Below, piece after piece: positions 27,930 to 38,987 of a stretch of 64,000 nucleotides of DNA; the stretch's first letter is position 1; each line of letters starts with the position of its first letter. The stretch spans positions 2,252,001-2,316,000 of the forward strand of contig NZ_CP009888.1 of NCBI RefSeq assembly GCF_000788395.1. Reading direction: 5' to 3'. This DNA is from Pseudoalteromonas piratica (GTDB lineage Bacteria > Pseudomonadota > Gammaproteobacteria > Enterobacterales > Alteromonadaceae). The notes beneath the pieces are model-generated. The model ran no database searches. It saw only the letters and a list, made by a program, of their open reading frames with translations, and was not told the origin of the DNA. The position numbers and the translations under genes were made by a program.

Positions 27930-28597
27930 TTATCAGTGCAACTAGATATATGGTTAAGCAATAACCAAGGGGAGTCAAAGGAAAAGTGGAATTGCCAGCT
28001 TAAAACGTCATTACCATTAAGATAGCCCCACTTAGCGGCAGCTGTTTTCATCGTCGCAGAATTACCCGCAATAATGTCTCTTTCGTCATCACCAACATAA
28101 AGGCAATGGGCTGGGTCAACATTCATTAAACGACAACTATGCAATAAAGGATCAGGGTAGGGTTTAGCTTTTTCTAACGTGTCACCAGATACCACATTTT
28201 GACATGATTTAAATTCGGGTATTTGCGCAATTAATGGGGCTGTTAAATGTGCTGGTTTATTCGTTACAATAGACCAAGGGATCTGTTTATCATCTAACAA
28301 CATTATTAATGGCTTAATTCCCTCATAAAAACGGCTTTTGCACCATAAATTTTCCCTGTAAAAGTTGAGGAATGACTGTTTGAGGTTATCTTGTTTTTGT
28401 CTGTCAAACGACTCCCATTCACTACCAAAGCCAAGCTTGAGTAGGGCAATCGTGCCGTTTGATGCTTGCGTTCGATAGCGCTTTGCACACACGGTTTCTT
28501 TATTGTTTTGCTTTAACACATGGTTCAAAGCAGCACCTAAATCATCTGCACTGTCGATTAAGGTGCCATCAAGATCAAAAAGTATTGCTTGATACAT
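27923..28597 (-). CDS. gph: Phosphoglycolate phosphatase-like HAD hydrolase
   Basis: This 224-residue HAD-superfamily phosphatase has the nucleophile motif FDLDGTLIDSA (Asp8, Asp10). A cap domain follows, then the Thr/Ser motif IVTNKPAH near 113-120 and the acidic motif YVGDDERDI near 165-173. It is most like Gph, which removes 2-phosphoglycolate formed in DNA repair. It lies 6 bases after ubiG, an arrangement also common in other proteobacteria. HAD phosphatases are promiscuous, so the substrate is inferred. Confidence 0.85.
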   Translation of the reverse strand: MYQAILFDLDGTLIDSADDLGAALNHVLKQNNKETVCAKRYRTQASNGTIALLKLGFGSEWESFDRQKQDNLKQSFLNFYRENLWCKSRFYEGIKPLIMLLDDKQIPWSIVTNKPAHLTAPLIAQIPEFKSCQNVVSGDTLEKAKPYPDPLLHSCRLMNVDPAHCLYVGDDERDIIAGNSATMKTAAAKWGYLNGNDVLSWQFHFSFDSPWLLLNHISSCTDKK

Positions 28598-28603
28598 GCT
28601 GTT

Positions 28604-29314
28604 TTAAGCCAGCTTTTCAAAATGGATCATATAGTTAACAGAAACATCGTTAGTTAAGCTGTAGGTTTGACCTATTGGGTTATAGCTAAGGCCTTTCATA
28701 ATACGTGCTTTTAATCCGTATTTTTCTGCCCAATTGATTAAAGTTGCCGGTTTTATAAATTTATCGTGATCATGCGTTCCCTTAGGAACTATTTTAAGTA
28801 AATGTTCGGCTCCTACAATGGCAAACAAATACCCCTTAAGTGTTTTATTGAGCGTCGACATAAATACATGGCCGCCAGGTTTAACCAAAGATGCAAGTGA
28901 CGCAATAACTGATTCAGGGTCTGGAACATGCTCAAGCATTTCCATGCATGTTACGACATCAAACTGAGCAGGGTATTGTAGAGCAAACTCTTCTGCAGTT
29001 ACTTTTTCATAGTTAAGTGACACACCGACTTCCAATGCATGGAGTTTTGCCACATTCAATGGTTCTTCACCCATATCTATACCAGTGACGTCACCGCCTA
29101 ATTTGGCCATACTTTCAGCCAGAATTCCGCCGCCACAGCCAACATCTAATACTTTTTTTGAAAAGACACCTTGGCTGTTTAGGTTAATGAAATCGAGTCT
29201 TAATGGGTTGATTTCGTGTAGTGGTTTAAATTCACCATTAAGGTCCCACCATCGGTCGGCCATAGCCTCAAACTTTGCAATTTCGCTTGCATCTACATTT
29301 TGTTGAACGGTCAT
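28604..29314 (-). CDS. ubiG: Ubiquinone biosynthesis O-methyltransferase
   Basis: UbiG carries out both O-methylations in ubiquinone synthesis. It is a class I SAM methyltransferase with motif [17 protein letters not shown] near residues 60-75 and a [11 protein letters not shown] segment near 125-135. Two in-frame ATGs exist at 29323 and 29314. The second ([10 protein letters not shown], 236 aa) is preferred because GGA lies 8 bases before it and the first leaves no room for a ribosome-binding site. It is divergent from gyrA, as in E. coli. Confidence 0.95.
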   Translation of the reverse strand: MTVQQNVDASEIAKFEAMADRWWDLNGEFKPLHEINPLRLDFINLNSQGVFSKKVLDVGCGGGILAESMAKLGGDVTGIDMGEEPLNVAKLHALEVGVSLNYEKVTAEEFALQYPAQFDVVTCMEMLEHVPDPESVIASLASLVKPGGHVFMSTLNKTLKGYLFAIVGAEHLLKIVPKGTHDHDKFIKPATLINWAEKYGLKARIMKGLSYNPIGQTYSLTNDVSVNYMIHFEKLA

Positions 29315-29468
29315 AAAAAGCATCCAGAGTGATTTGAGGGCATTATAAAGGGATTTTTTATAAAAAGACTACCGCTTACAGCCTGTAAATAATGATTTTT
29401 TGTGTTAGCATGCTTTGGTTATAAAAATAATAACTGAATTAATACACGATTGAAGGAAGAGAAATCGG

Positions 29469-32165
29469 ATGACAGATCTCGCCAATGAAATCCTTCCAAT
29501 CAATATTGAAGATGAATTAAAAAATTCATACCTCGATTACGCAATGAGCGTAATTGTAGGTCGTGCGCTACCAGATGTCAGAGATGGTTTAAAGCCTGTT
29601 CATCGTCGCGTACTTTTCGCAATGAATGAACTCAATAATGATTGGAACAAACCTTATAAAAAGTCTGCACGTGTTGTAGGTGACGTAATCGGTAAATACC
29701 ACCCGCATGGTGATAGCGCTGTTTACGATACGATAGTACGTATGGCTCAGCCGTTCTCACTTCGTTATTTATTAGTAGATGGTCAAGGTAACTTCGGTTC
29801 GGTAGACGGTGATAGCGCTGCTGCAATGCGTTATACCGAAGTACGTATGGCTAAAATGGCACATCAATTATTAGCAGACCTTGAAAAAGAAACGGTCGAT
29901 TACGTTGATAACTATGATGGCACTGAAAAAATTCCAGCGGTGTTACCAACCCGCGTACCTAACTTATTAGTTAATGGTGCATCTGGTATCGCAGTAGGTA
30001 TGGCGACGAATATCCCGCCGCATAACCTATCAGAAGTAATTAACGGCTGTTTAGCGGTTATTGAAAACCCAGATATTCAAATTGACGAGTTAATTGAATA
30101 CATTCCAGGCCCTGACTTCCCAACTGCGGGTATTATCAGTGGTAAAAAAGGCATAGAACAAGCTTATAAGACTGGCCGAGGCAAGGTATACATTCGTGCC
30201 AAAGCGGAAGTTCAAATTAACGAAAAAACGGGTAAAGAAACAATTATTGTTCATGAAATCCCGTACCAAGTTAACAAAGCACGTTTAATTGAGAAAATTG
30301 CCGAACTTGTAAAAGACAAGAAAATCGAAGGCATTAGTGCACTGCGTGATGAGTCTGATAAAGACGGCATGCGCATTGTTATCGAAATTAAACGCGGTGA
30401 AGTAGGCGAAGTTGTTTTAAACAACCTTTATGCACAAACACAAATGCAAACAGTGTTTGGTATGAACATGGTTGCGCTAGATAATGGTCAGCCAAAACTA
30501 CTTAACCTTAAAGAAATGCTTGAAGCGTTTGTTACCCACCGCCGTGAAGTTGTAACGCGTCGTACGGTATTTGATTTACGTAAAGCACGTGATAGAGCAC
30601 ATACCCTTGAAGGTTTAGCAATCGCGCTTGCGAATATCGATCCTATTATCGAGGTAATTCGTCGCTCGCAAACACGTGAAGAAGCAAAAATTGGCTTACT
30701 TTCTCGTAGCTGGGAACTTGGAAATGTTAAAGGCATGCTTGAAAAAGCAGGCGAAGATGATGTAGCACGTCCAGAATGGCTTGCTGCTGATTTAGGTATT
30801 CGCGATGGCCAATACTACTTATCAGAAGCACAGGCAAATGCAATTTTAGACTTACGTTTACACAAGTTAACTGGTTTAGAACACGAGAAGATCTTAAACG
30901 AATATAAAGATCTGTTAGATCTGATTGCTGAGTTACTTTACATTCTTTCAAGCCCTGAACGTTTAATGGAAGTTATTCGTGAAGAACTGGTTGAAATTAA
31001 GGATAACTTTGGTGATGAGCGTCGCACAGAGATCACTGCTGCAGCGCACGATATTAGTCTTGAAGATCTTATCAACGAAGAAGACGTTGTAGTAACCCTT
31101 TCTCACGAAGGTTATGTGAAGTATCAGCCACTATCTGATTATGAAGCGCAACGTCGTGGTGGTAAAGGTAAATCTGCAACTAAGATGAAAGATGAAGACT
31201 TCATTGAACGCCTATTAGTTGCAAACACGCACGATACCATTTTATGTTTCTCTACATCTGGTCGTTTGTACTGGCTAAAAGTGTATCAGTTACCACTTGC
31301 AAGCCGTGCTGCGCGCGGTAAGCCAATTGTAAACTTACTGCCGCTTGAAGCAGATGAGCGTATTACTACTATCTTACCTGTGCGCGAGTACGAAGAAGAT
31401 AAATATGTATTAATGGCGACAGCGAACGGTACTGTTAAGAAAACACCACTTACTGCTTACAGCCGCCAGCGTGCATCTGGCATCATTGCAATCAACCTAA
31501 ACGAAGGCGATAGCTTAATTGGTGCAGATATCACCGACGGTACAAACGATATCATGCTGTTTACCGACCACGGTAAAGTAGTACGCTTTAATGAAAAGCA
31601 ACGTGATTCTGAAACGGGTGAAGTGAAACTTGATCCGGAAACGGGTGAAGAATTATTAGCACTTCGTCCAATGGGTCGTACTGCGACAGGTGTTCGTGGT
31701 ATTAAAATGCCTGATGATGTGAAAGTCGTTTCATTGATTGTGCCTAAGAATGATGGTGCAATTTTAACGATTACCGAAAACGGTTACGGTAAACGTACAG
31801 TGCTTGAAGATTACCCAGCGAAGAGTCGTGCGACACAAGGTGTTGTATCGATTAAAGTATCTGAGCGTAATGGTAAAGTTGTAGGTGCTGTACAGGTTGA
31901 AGATAATGATGAAATCATGATTATCTCTAACAAAGGTACATTAGTACGTACACGTGTTAATGAAGTATCTACCGTTGGTCGAAATACGCAAGGTGTTATT
32001 TTAATTCGAACAGCTGAAGACGAACAAGTTGTTGGATTACAGCGTATCGATGAAATTGAAGAGTCTCAATTCCTTTCTGAAGAAGGTGAGGATGAAGCAG
32101 TTTCAAGCGAAAGCAACGAAACACCAAATACAGATGAAAATAATTCAGAGCAATCAGCTGAATAG
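29469..32165 (+). CDS. gyrA: DNA gyrase subunit A
   Basis: GyrA breaks and rejoins DNA in the gyrase tetramer. The 898-residue protein has the active-site Tyr122 ([11 protein letters not shown]) and the GyrA-box QRRGGKG near residue 560, followed by the C-terminal DNA-wrapping domain and an acidic tail. The quinolone-determining region HGDSAVYDT shows Ser83 and Asp87, the susceptible wild-type residues. AAGGAAG precedes the ATG. It is a single-gene unit with a strong terminator. Confidence 0.98.
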   Translation: MTDLANEILPINIEDELKNSYLDYAMSVIVGRALPDVRDGLKPVHRRVLFAMNELNNDWNKPYKKSARVVGDVIGKYHPHGDSAVYDTIVRMAQPFSLRYLLVDGQGNFGSVDGDSAAAMRYTEVRMAKMAHQLLADLEKETVDYVDNYDGTEKIPAVLPTRVPNLLVNGASGIAVGMATNIPPHNLSEVINGCLAVIENPDIQIDELIEYIPGPDFPTAGIISGKKGIEQAYKTGRGKVYIRAKAEVQINEKTGKETIIVHEIPYQVNKARLIEKIAELVKDKKIEGISALRDESDKDGMRIVIEIKRGEVGEVVLNNLYAQTQMQTVFGMNMVALDNGQPKLLNLKEMLEAFVTHRREVVTRRTVFDLRKARDRAHTLEGLAIALANIDPIIEVIRRSQTREEAKIGLLSRSWELGNVKGMLEKAGEDDVARPEWLAADLGIRDGQYYLSEAQANAILDLRLHKLTGLEHEKILNEYKDLLDLIAELLYILSSPERLMEVIREELVEIKDNFGDERRTEITAAAHDISLEDLINEEDVVVTLSHEGYVKYQPLSDYEAQRRGGKGKSATKMKDEDFIERLLVANTHDTILCFSTSGRLYWLKVYQLPLASRAARGKPIVNLLPLEADERITTILPVREYEEDKYVLMATANGTVKKTPLTAYSRQRASGIIAINLNEGDSLIGADITDGTNDIMLFTDHGKVVRFNEKQRDSETGEVKLDPETGEELLALRPMGRTATGVRGIKMPDDVKVVSLIVPKNDGAILTITENGYGKRTVLEDYPAKSRATQGVVSIKVSERNGKVVGAVQVEDNDEIMIISNKGTLVRTRVNEVSTVGRNTQGVILIRTAEDEQVVGLQRIDEIEESQFLSEEGEDEAVSSESNETPNTDENNSEQSAE

Positions 32166-32229
32166 AAAAAATATTCATCTTTCACATGCGGTAATTTGAT
32201 ACTTAATCAGTTACAGTATGAACAATGTT

Positions 32230-32254
32230 AAAAGCGGCTAACAGCCGCTTTTTT
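32230..32254 (+). terminator. Terminator of gyrA
   Basis: AAAAGCGGCT (32230-32239), loop AAC, AGCCGCTTTT (32243-32252), T-run. Confidence 0.88.
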
Positions 32255-32288
32255 ATTTTCTAAGTTATGTACAAAAGAGGTTTTGGGA

Positions 32289-33368
32289 ATGAGTGTATAT
32301 AATTTTTGTGCAGGGCCAGCAAGTTTGCCCAAAGAGGTTCTCGAAAAAGCGCAAAAAGAGTTTTTAGACTGGCAAGGACTTGGCGTTAATGTGATGGAGA
32401 TAAGCCATCGCAGCGCTGAATTTATTGCCCTTGCTGAGCAAAGCGAACGTGATTTACGTGAATTAATGAACATATCTGACGACTATGCTGTATTATTTAT
32501 GCACGGTGGTGGTCGAGGGCAATTCGCTACTGTCCCGCAGAATCTTCATGTTGAAAACAAGCAAGCGGTCTATATTAATAGTGGTATTTGGTCTGATGGT
32601 GCGTTTAACGAAGCACAAAAATTTACGCAAGCAATCGAAATCAATGTTCGCAATGATGCAGATGGTAAATTTAATTGTTTAAAACCAGAACACTGGGCGC
32701 TACCACAAGATGCGTCATATATTCACTATTGCCCTAATGAAACCATTGATGGCATTGAAATTTTTGATACCGTTAAACATGATGCCCCGATTGTTGCAGA
32801 TATGTCTTCTAACATTCTTTCACGTGAAATTGATGTCAATCAGTTTGACTTAATCTACGCTGGTGCACAGAAAAATATTGGTCCTTCTGGCCTTGCAATT
32901 GTAATTGTGAAAAAGTCACTTCTTTCACGACAAGGCACACAGAAAGCAAGCATTTTCGATTACGCTTTAGAAGCTAAAAAAGAAAGCATGTATAACACAC
33001 CACCAACTTATTCTTGGTACTTAGCAGCGGAAGTGTTTAAGTGGCTAAAAGCCCAGGGTGGTGTCGCTGCCATAGAACAAGTTAATATCGAAAAGGCAGC
33101 GTTACTATACGATTTTATTGATAATAGTCAGTTTTATAAAAATACCGTTGCCAATGATTTTCGTTCCCGAATGAATGTGCCATTTTGGCTCAATGATGAA
33201 TCACTCAATCAAGCATTTTTGGCCCAGTCAAAACAAGCTGGTTTGCTCGCACTTGAAGGTCATCGCATGGTAGGTGGTATGCGTGCGAGTATTTATAACG
33301 CAATGCCTATTGAGGGTATAAAAGCACTGGTTGACTTTATGCATAAATTCGAAAAGGAGCACAATTAA
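32289..33368 (+). CDS. serC: Phosphoserine aminotransferase
   Basis: SerC transaminates 3-phosphohydroxypyruvate to phosphoserine (serine synthesis) and also acts in pyridoxal phosphate synthesis. It is a class V PLP aminotransferase. The N-terminus has [10 protein letters not shown] and the PLP lysine lies in [12 protein letters not shown] near residue 195. A TTG two codons upstream is rejected; the ATG at 32289 (359 aa) has GAGG about 8 bases before it. It overlaps aroA by one base (TAATG), giving the classical serC-aroA unit. Confidence 0.96.
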   Translation: MSVYNFCAGPASLPKEVLEKAQKEFLDWQGLGVNVMEISHRSAEFIALAEQSERDLRELMNISDDYAVLFMHGGGRGQFATVPQNLHVENKQAVYINSGIWSDGAFNEAQKFTQAIEINVRNDADGKFNCLKPEHWALPQDASYIHYCPNETIDGIEIFDTVKHDAPIVADMSSNILSREIDVNQFDLIYAGAQKNIGPSGLAIVIVKKSLLSRQGTQKASIFDYALEAKKESMYNTPPTYSWYLAAEVFKWLKAQGGVAAIEQVNIEKAALLYDFIDNSQFYKNTVANDFRSRMNVPFWLNDESLNQAFLAQSKQAGLLALEGHRMVGGMRASIYNAMPIEGIKALVDFMHKFEKEHN

Positions 33369-34645
33369 TGGAACAATTACATTTAAAAGCCATTAAGCGT
33401 GTAAATGGTGAAGTAACATTACCTGGTTCTAAGAGTTTATCTAATCGTATTCTATTGTTAGCGGCTTTATGCGAAGGTACTACACAAGTTGAAAACCTGC
33501 TCGATAGTGACGATATTCGCCATATGCTAAAAGCCCTCAATGATATGGGAATAGAGGTTACACTTAACGCTGACAAAACAATTGCCCAAGTCACTGGCAA
33601 GGGTGGAGTGTTCAATACACCGAACGAGCCGCTCTTTTTAGGTAATGCGGGTACTGCATTTCGCCCGCTAACAGCTGTATTAGCAACATCACAAGGCGAA
33701 TTTGAATTAATCGGTGAGCCACGCATGGAAGAAAGGCCTATTGGTCACCTTGTGGATGCGTTACATACTTTAGATGCAGATGTTGAATATCTTAAAAATA
33801 AAGATTATCCACCGCTTAAAATTACAGGTAAGCAATTATCAGGTGGTAAGGTTGAGATAGATGGCAGTATATCAAGCCAATTTCTAACTGCATTGTTAAT
33901 GGCAGCTCCTCTGTTCTCAAATGATACTGAAATTAGTATTAAAGGTGAGCTTGTTTCAAAGCCTTATATTGATATTACATTAGGTGTGATGACTAAATTC
34001 GGTATTACTGTAGATAATCAAAATTACGAAAGGTTTGTCGTTAAGGGTAATCAAACATACCAATCACCTGGTCGCATTATGGTAGAAGGTGATGCTTCTA
34101 GCGCGTCATATTTTGTCGCAGCAGCTGCTATTAATGGTGGCACAATCCGTATTAATGGTGTTGGCGCAGCAAGCGTGCAAGGTGATATTGGATTTGCCAA
34201 AGTGATGGAGCAAGTGGGTGCAAACATCGAATGGCATGATGATTACCTAGTCGTATCTAAAGGTGCACTTAAGGGTGTTGATATTGATGCTAATGCAATT
34301 CCAGATGCAGCTATGACACTTGCCACTGTAGCGCTTTTTGCTGAAGGTAAAACCGCTATACGCAATATTTATAACTGGCGTGTTAAAGAAACAGACAGAC
34401 TGTATGCGATGGCAACAGAACTTCGTAAACTGGGTGCTGAGGTTGTTGAAGGACATGACTTTATTGAAGTAACACCAACACAAAGCATACAACTTGCGGA
34501 AATTGATACTTATGATGATCACCGTATCGCCATGTGTTTTTCAATGGTTGCTGTCGGCGGTCACGATATCATCATTAATGACCCTAAATGTACCTATAAA
34601 ACATTTCCTACATATTTTGAAACACTTGCAAGTGTTTCAAACTAG
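33368..34645 (+). CDS. aroA: 3-phosphoshikimate 1-carboxyvinyltransferase (EPSP synthase)
   Basis: AroA makes EPSP in the shikimate pathway. [10 protein letters not shown] places the catalytic Lys22 as in E. coli, and [13 protein letters not shown] near 91-103 is the phosphoenolpyruvate-binding loop of class I (glyphosate-sensitive type) enzymes. RVKETDRL near 338-345 is also typical. It has 425 residues, normal length. It overlaps serC by one base. Its last codons and stop form a 26-bp perfect palindrome. Confidence 0.97.
   Translation: MEQLHLKAIKRVNGEVTLPGSKSLSNRILLLAALCEGTTQVENLLDSDDIRHMLKALNDMGIEVTLNADKTIAQVTGKGGVFNTPNEPLFLGNAGTAFRPLTAVLATSQGEFELIGEPRMEERPIGHLVDALHTLDADVEYLKNKDYPPLKITGKQLSGGKVEIDGSISSQFLTALLMAAPLFSNDTEISIKGELVSKPYIDITLGVMTKFGITVDNQNYERFVVKGNQTYQSPGRIMVEGDASSASYFVAAAAINGGTIRINGVGAASVQGDIGFAKVMEQVGANIEWHDDYLVVSKGALKGVDIDANAIPDAAMTLATVALFAEGKTAIRNIYNWRVKETDRLYAMATELRKLGAEVVEGHDFIEVTPTQSIQLAEIDTYDDHRIAMCFSMVAVGGHDIIINDPKCTYKTFPTYFETLASVSN
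34616..34641. repeat. 26-bp perfect palindrome at the end of aroA
   Basis: TTTGAAACACTTG (34616-34628) is followed directly by its exact reverse complement (34629-34641), overlapping the last nine aroA codons. There is no T-run after it. It could be a weak terminator, an RNA-stability hairpin or a protein-binding site. Confidence 0.8.
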
Positions 34646-34683
34646 ATTCTTTGATAGAAATCACAGTTTTTTCACCGTAAAGT

Positions 34684-34713
34684 AGCGATAATTTTTTAAT
34701 TATCGCTTATACT
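34684..34713 (+). promoter_or_regulatory. Hairpin and possible -10 before cmk
   Basis: AGCGATAATT (34684-34693), loop TTTT, AATTATCGCT (34698-34707) is immediately followed by TATACT (34708-34713), which could be a -10 for cmk, although no matching -35 was seen. The hairpin may be an end for serC-aroA RNA or an operator. Confidence 0.4.
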
Positions 34714-34752
34714 GCGCGGCGATTTTAGTTTTGTACATTTTGGGAGGTTGTA

Positions 34753-35445
34753 ATGAAGGTTAATCAACCAGTTATTACAGTCGATGGACCAAGTGGTTCA
34801 GGTAAAGGAACCGTTTGCCGTTTATTAGCAAATAAGCTTGGCTGGGACGTATTAGATAGTGGTGCGATTTATCGTGTATTAGCATTAGCTTCTAGCCACC
34901 ATATGATAGCGCCAACAGATGAAGAAGCTTTATTGCCGTTAGCGGCCAATTTAGATGTGCAATTTGTGGTAGATACTGACACTGGTAATGGTAAAATTGT
35001 TTTAGAGGGCGAAGACGTCACCAAATCTATTCGTACCGAAGAGGTGGGTGGTGTGGCTTCTAAAATAGCGGCTTTACCGAGTGTTCGAGAAGCGTTATTA
35101 CGAAGACAACGTGCATTTAGAAATGAATCAGGCCTAATTGCAGATGGGCGTGACATGGGCACGGTTGTATTTCCTGACGCTGTTTTAAAAATATACTTAA
35201 CTGCATCAGCGGAAGAGCGTGCAAATCGTCGTTTTCTTGAGTTGAAGCAACGTGGTGTTGATGTTAAAATAGACAGCCTAGTTGCAGATATTAAAGCCCG
35301 CGATGATCGCGATATGAATCGCCCAGTGGCACCGCTTGTACCAGCGGAAGATGCAATTGTTATAGACACTACAGAACTTGATGCAAAACAAGCATTTGAG
35401 AAAGTAGTGTCTTTGTGTATTGAAAAGAATTTATTGATTAACTAA
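34753..35445 (+). CDS. cmk: Cytidylate kinase
   Basis: Cmk phosphorylates CMP and dCMP. The P-loop GPSGSGKGT is at residues 13-21, DSGAIYR near 36-42 and the [11 protein letters not shown] motif near 129-139. The length of 230 residues is standard. GGGAGG lies 7 bases before the ATG. It sits just upstream of rpsA as in most gammaproteobacteria. Confidence 0.97.
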   Translation: MKVNQPVITVDGPSGSGKGTVCRLLANKLGWDVLDSGAIYRVLALASSHHMIAPTDEEALLPLAANLDVQFVVDTDTGNGKIVLEGEDVTKSIRTEEVGGVASKIAALPSVREALLRRQRAFRNESGLIADGRDMGTVVFPDAVLKIYLTASAEERANRRFLELKQRGVDVKIDSLVADIKARDDRDMNRPVAPLVPAEDAIVIDTTELDAKQAFEKVVSLCIEKNLLIN

Positions 35446-35478
35446 CGGACTAAGTTAATTTTTACAACAACCCCACGC

Positions 35479-35518
35479 GGCAGGATAGCCAAATGGATAT
35501 ATTATTTAGAGACTTATA
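35479..35518 (+). promoter_or_regulatory. rpsA translation-initiation leader with GGA loops
   Basis: The leader before rpsA lacks a strong ribosome-binding site (only AGAG). It has a small hairpin GGC-AGGATA-GCC (35479-35490) and a second GGA at 35495-35497. In E. coli the rpsA leader also lacks a strong site and folds into hairpins with GGA loops that mediate S1 autoregulation. Conservation of that mechanism is inferred. Confidence 0.45.
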
Positions 35519-37186
35519 ATGTCAGAAAATTTTGCACAGTTATTTGAAGAAAGCCTAAAGGGTTTTGAAGCAGAACAAGGTTCAATCGTTAAAGGTACTG
35601 TTATTTCAATTGAAAATAACATCGTACTAGTTGACGCTGGTCTTAAATCTGAAAGCGCAATCCCTGCTGAGCAATTCAAAAACACTGCTGGTGAATTAGA
35701 AGTAGCAGTTGGTGATGAAGTAGATGTTGCACTAGATGCAATCGAAGATGGTTTTGGTGAAACTATCCTTTCTCGTGAGAAAGCTAAGCGTCACGAAGCT
35801 TGGATCCGTCTTGAAAAAGCATGTGAAGAGCAAGAAACTGTTACTGGTATCATCAATGGTAAGGTTAAAGGTGGTTTCACTGTTGAAGTTGACACTATCC
35901 GTGCATTCTTACCAGGTTCACTAGTTGACGTGCGCCCAGTACGTGACACAGCTCACCTTGAAGGTAAAGAGTTAGAATTCAAAGTTATCAAGCTTGACCA
36001 GAAGCGTAACAACGTTGTTGTTTCTCGTCGTGCTGTTATCGAGTCAGAAAACTCACAAGAGCGTGATGAACTTCTTGCAAACCTTGTTGAAGGTCAAGAA
36101 GTTAAAGGTATCATCAAGAACCTTACTGACTACGGTGCATTCGTTGATTTAGGCGGTGTTGACGGTCTTCTACACATCACAGATATGGCTTGGAAGCGCG
36201 TTAAGCACCCAAGCGAAATCGTTAACGTTGGTGACGAGATCTTAGTTAAAGTACTTAAGTTCGACAAAGACAAAACACGTGTTTCTCTAGGTCTTAAGCA
36301 ACTTGGCGAAGATCCATGGGCAGCTATCGCTGGTCGTTACCCAGAAGGTTCTAAACTTTCTGGTCGTGTAACTAACCTAACTGACTACGGTTGTTTCGTT
36401 GAAATCGAAGAAGGCGTAGAAGGTCTAGTTCACGTTTCTGAAATGGATTGGACTAACAAGAACATCCACCCTTCAAAAGTTGTTAACTTAGGTGACACTG
36501 TTGAGGTTATGGTTCTTGAAATCGACGAAGAGCGTCGTCGTATTTCTCTAGGTCTTAAGCAATGTAAAGCTAACCCATGGCAAGAATTTGCTCGTCTACA
36601 AAACAAAGGCGACCAAGTTACTGGTAAGATCAAGTCAATCACTGACTTCGGTATCTTCATCGGCCTAGAAGGCGGCATTGACGGTCTAGTTCACCTTTCA
36701 GACATTTCTTGGAACACGCCAGGCGAAGAAGCTGTACGTGAATTCAAGAAAGGTGACGAAATCACAGCTATCGTTTTACAAGTTGACCCAGAGCGTGAGC
36801 GTATCTCTCTAGGCGTTAAGCAAATCGAAGCTGATCCTTTCAATAACTACCTGGACGCAAACAAAAAAGGTGCTATTGTTAAAGGTAAAGTAACTGAAGT
36901 TGATGCTAAAGGCGCTACAGTTGAGCTTATCGAAGGCGTTGAAGGTTACATCCGTGTAGCTGACGTTGCAGTTGAGCGTACAGAAGACGCTTCAACAGTA
37001 CTTTCTGTAGGTGACGAAGTAGAAGCTAAGTTTGTTGGTGTTGATCGCAAGAACCGTGCTATCAGCCTATCAATCAAAGCAATTTCAGAAGCTGAAGAGA
37101 AAGAAGCTCTAGACAAGCTTAAGAAAGAAGAGCCACAGTTCGAAAACGCTATGGCTGCAGCTTTCAAAAATGCTCAAAAAGACTAA
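35519..37186 (+). CDS. rpsA: 30S ribosomal protein S1
   Basis: S1 helps the ribosome bind and unfold mRNA. It has 555 residues with six S1 (OB-fold) repeats. The repeated GxVxxxxDYGxFV and GLxHxSxMxW patterns are visible, for example [20 protein letters not shown] and [20 protein letters not shown]. Codon use is strongly biased, as expected for a very highly expressed gene. It lies in the conserved cmk-rpsA-ihfB order. Confidence 0.98.
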   Translation: MSENFAQLFEESLKGFEAEQGSIVKGTVISIENNIVLVDAGLKSESAIPAEQFKNTAGELEVAVGDEVDVALDAIEDGFGETILSREKAKRHEAWIRLEKACEEQETVTGIINGKVKGGFTVEVDTIRAFLPGSLVDVRPVRDTAHLEGKELEFKVIKLDQKRNNVVVSRRAVIESENSQERDELLANLVEGQEVKGIIKNLTDYGAFVDLGGVDGLLHITDMAWKRVKHPSEIVNVGDEILVKVLKFDKDKTRVSLGLKQLGEDPWAAIAGRYPEGSKLSGRVTNLTDYGCFVEIEEGVEGLVHVSEMDWTNKNIHPSKVVNLGDTVEVMVLEIDEERRRISLGLKQCKANPWQEFARLQNKGDQVTGKIKSITDFGIFIGLEGGIDGLVHLSDISWNTPGEEAVREFKKGDEITAIVLQVDPERERISLGVKQIEADPFNNYLDANKKGAIVKGKVTEVDAKGATVELIEGVEGYIRVADVAVERTEDASTVLSVGDEVEAKFVGVDRKNRAISLSIKAISEAEEKEALDKLKKEEPQFENAMAAAFKNAQKD

Positions 37187-37197
37187 TTAGTCGACTT

Positions 37198-37222
37198 GGA
37201 AGAGCGGCTTAGCTGCTCTTCC
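37198..37222 (+). repeat. Hairpin between rpsA and ihfB
   Basis: GGAAGAGC (37198-37205) pairs with GCTCTTCC (37215-37222), and the inside pairs further. No T-run follows. It is a possible RNA-processing or partial termination site that lowers ihfB expression relative to rpsA. Confidence 0.6.
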
Positions 37223-37247
37223 TATTACAATTATAAAGGGTACTTAC

Positions 37248-37535
37248 ATGACAAAATCAGAACTGATTGAAAAACTTGCTGAACAGCACGCAAATATTCC
37301 AGCGAAAGATGTAGAAAACGCAGTAAAAGAAGTGTTAGAACTTATGGCTGATTCTTTATCTAGTTCAGATAGAATTGAAATCCGTGGTTTTGGCAGTTTC
37401 TCACTTCACTTCCGCGCTCCTCGTGTGGGTCGTAACCCTAAAACGGGTGATAAAGTTGAGCTACAAGGTAAATATGTACCACACTTTAAGCCAGGAAAAG
37501 AATTACGCGATCGCGTAAATGCAAGTATTGCATAA
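37248..37535 (+). CDS. ihfB: Integration host factor subunit beta
   Basis: IHF beta forms the DNA-bending heterodimer with IhfA. The 95-residue protein is a HU/IHF family member with the [19 protein letters not shown] signature at 46-64, which includes the intercalating proline, and [13 protein letters not shown]. An AAAGGG ribosome-binding site precedes the ATG. It is conserved downstream of rpsA. Confidence 0.97.
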   Translation: MTKSELIEKLAEQHANIPAKDVENAVKEVLELMADSLSSSDRIEIRGFGSFSLHFRAPRVGRNPKTGDKVELQGKYVPHFKPGKELRDRVNASIA

Positions 37536-37547
37536 TTTGGGGTTATT

Positions 37548-37811
37548 TTGACAAAAATTCTCAAAACCACTTTTCTCCTGTGCTTGCTATTTTTGCTATT
37601 TGTTTTGGGTTCGCAAAACCCTCATTTAGTCCAAATAAACTTTATAATAGCAAGTGCAGAAATTCCTCTCGCTTTCATAATAAGTATTTGCTGTGCACTA
37701 GGGTTATTTCTTGGTATCGCATTAAGTACTGTTCTATTGTCAAAAGCTAAACTGCAAAATCGTCAATTGAGAAGACAAAACCAGAAGCTTTCTTCACAAA
37801 ATCATGGATAG
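37548..37811 (+). CDS. lapA: Lipopolysaccharide assembly protein A
   Basis: LapA (YciS, DUF1049) partners with LapB to control LPS synthesis through FtsH and LpxC. The 87-residue protein has two membrane helices (about 6-23 and 40-63) and a basic, glutamine-rich cytoplasmic coiled coil. There is no internal Met near the start. The TTG at 37548 with GGGG about 6 bases upstream is the only plausible start. It is 3 bases from lapB and 12 from ihfB. Confidence 0.9.
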   Translation: MTKILKTTFLLCLLFLLFVLGSQNPHLVQINFIIASAEIPLAFIISICCALGLFLGIALSTVLLSKAKLQNRQLRRQNQKLSSQNHG

Positions 37812-37814
37812 TTA

Positions 37815-38951
37815 ATGATCGAATTGCTGTTTTTGTTGTTACCTGTTGCCGCAGCATATGGTTATGTGATGGGGAAAAACAACGCAAGTAATGAAGCACA
37901 ACAACACAATCAAGAAATCATTAATGAATACAGTAAAGGTCTAAAGTTCTTACTTGATCGCGAAGAAGATCAGGGGCTAGAGCACCTGATTAGCTTACTC
38001 GAAATCTCAGCAAACTCAGTAGAACACTATCTTACATTAGCTACGCTTTTTAGACGTCGTGGTGAATTGGATAGGGCAATTAAAGTTCATGAGTTATTAC
38101 TTAAGCATGATGCACTGTCATTAGAGCAAAAAAAACATGTTCTGTATGAGTTGGCTCAAGATTATATGATGGCCGGATTATTAGATCGTGCAGAGGATAA
38201 TCTCGTTTACTTATATTCTCTCGAAGATAAAAATGCGCTCTGCCAGCTTATGATGCTTTATTTACAAAGTCATGACTGGGACAAGGGAATTGAACTGTTT
38301 CAAGCTAAAGAATCAGACTTTTATAATAGCCAACTCAAAAAAACGGTTGCTAATTTTTACTGTGAAAAAGCCTTACTAGAAAATAAATTTAACCAGCTTG
38401 ATGCAATTACAGAACTTACACAGGATTTAGTGAGACCTAAATTTATCCTAGGTGAGAATGCTTTTAAACAAAAAGATTACCTTCAAGCAATTAAATATTG
38501 GGGCAGCTTGTTGGATAAAAACAGTGCTTTTTCACCCATTTTCTTAGATAAACTAGAAATTTGCTATGAAAAATTAAATTTACAAAAAAACTATTTTTCA
38601 CATTTATCTAAACATTTAAAAAGCGACAACGTGCTCATAAAGATTCATTATTGTAAAAGTTTAATGAAACAAGGAAAGCATGACGAAGCAATTAATTACA
38701 TAAAACAAGTTTTACGTAAACAACCGAACATTCGAGGCTTTAGTTTTTTATTAACTCTGATGTCTGAACAAAGCCAAGATATAAAACTTGTACTCACAGA
38801 AGTAAATAAACTAGTTCAAGACTACATTGCCACAAAAGCACTTTATCAGTGTAATCATTGTGGGTTTACAAGTAAAAAATTGTATTGGTTTTGTCCCTCT
38901 TGTAAACATGTAGAATCAATAGTGCCATTAAATGGTGTTGACGGGTTTTAA
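37815..38951 (+). CDS. lapB: Lipopolysaccharide assembly protein B
   Basis: LapB (YciM) is an inner-membrane-anchored TPR protein that directs FtsH to degrade LpxC and so balances LPS and phospholipid synthesis. An N-terminal membrane helix (residues 2-19) is followed by TPR repeats (about 50-340) and a C-terminal rubredoxin-like metal site CNHCG...CPSCK with all four cysteines. The 378 residues are slightly shorter than in E. coli. AT-rich codon use is a little different from rpsA, reflecting low expression. Confidence 0.94.
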   Translation: MIELLFLLLPVAAAYGYVMGKNNASNEAQQHNQEIINEYSKGLKFLLDREEDQGLEHLISLLEISANSVEHYLTLATLFRRRGELDRAIKVHELLLKHDALSLEQKKHVLYELAQDYMMAGLLDRAEDNLVYLYSLEDKNALCQLMMLYLQSHDWDKGIELFQAKESDFYNSQLKKTVANFYCEKALLENKFNQLDAITELTQDLVRPKFILGENAFKQKDYLQAIKYWGSLLDKNSAFSPIFLDKLEICYEKLNLQKNYFSHLSKHLKSDNVLIKIHYCKSLMKQGKHDEAINYIKQVLRKQPNIRGFSFLLTLMSEQSQDIKLVLTEVNKLVQDYIATKALYQCNHCGFTSKKLYWFCPSCKHVESIVPLNGVDGF

Positions 38952-38987
38952 CAACATTTTATTAACTTTTCAAATCAGGACTCATTA

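Noticed and set aside
27706..27978. A 90-codon minus-strand frame upstream of nrdA
   Set aside because: It overlaps the gph end in another frame, spans the gph terminator and has no ribosome-binding site.
29469..32165. Quinolone-resistance change in GyrA
   Set aside because: Ser83 and Asp87 are the wild-type residues.
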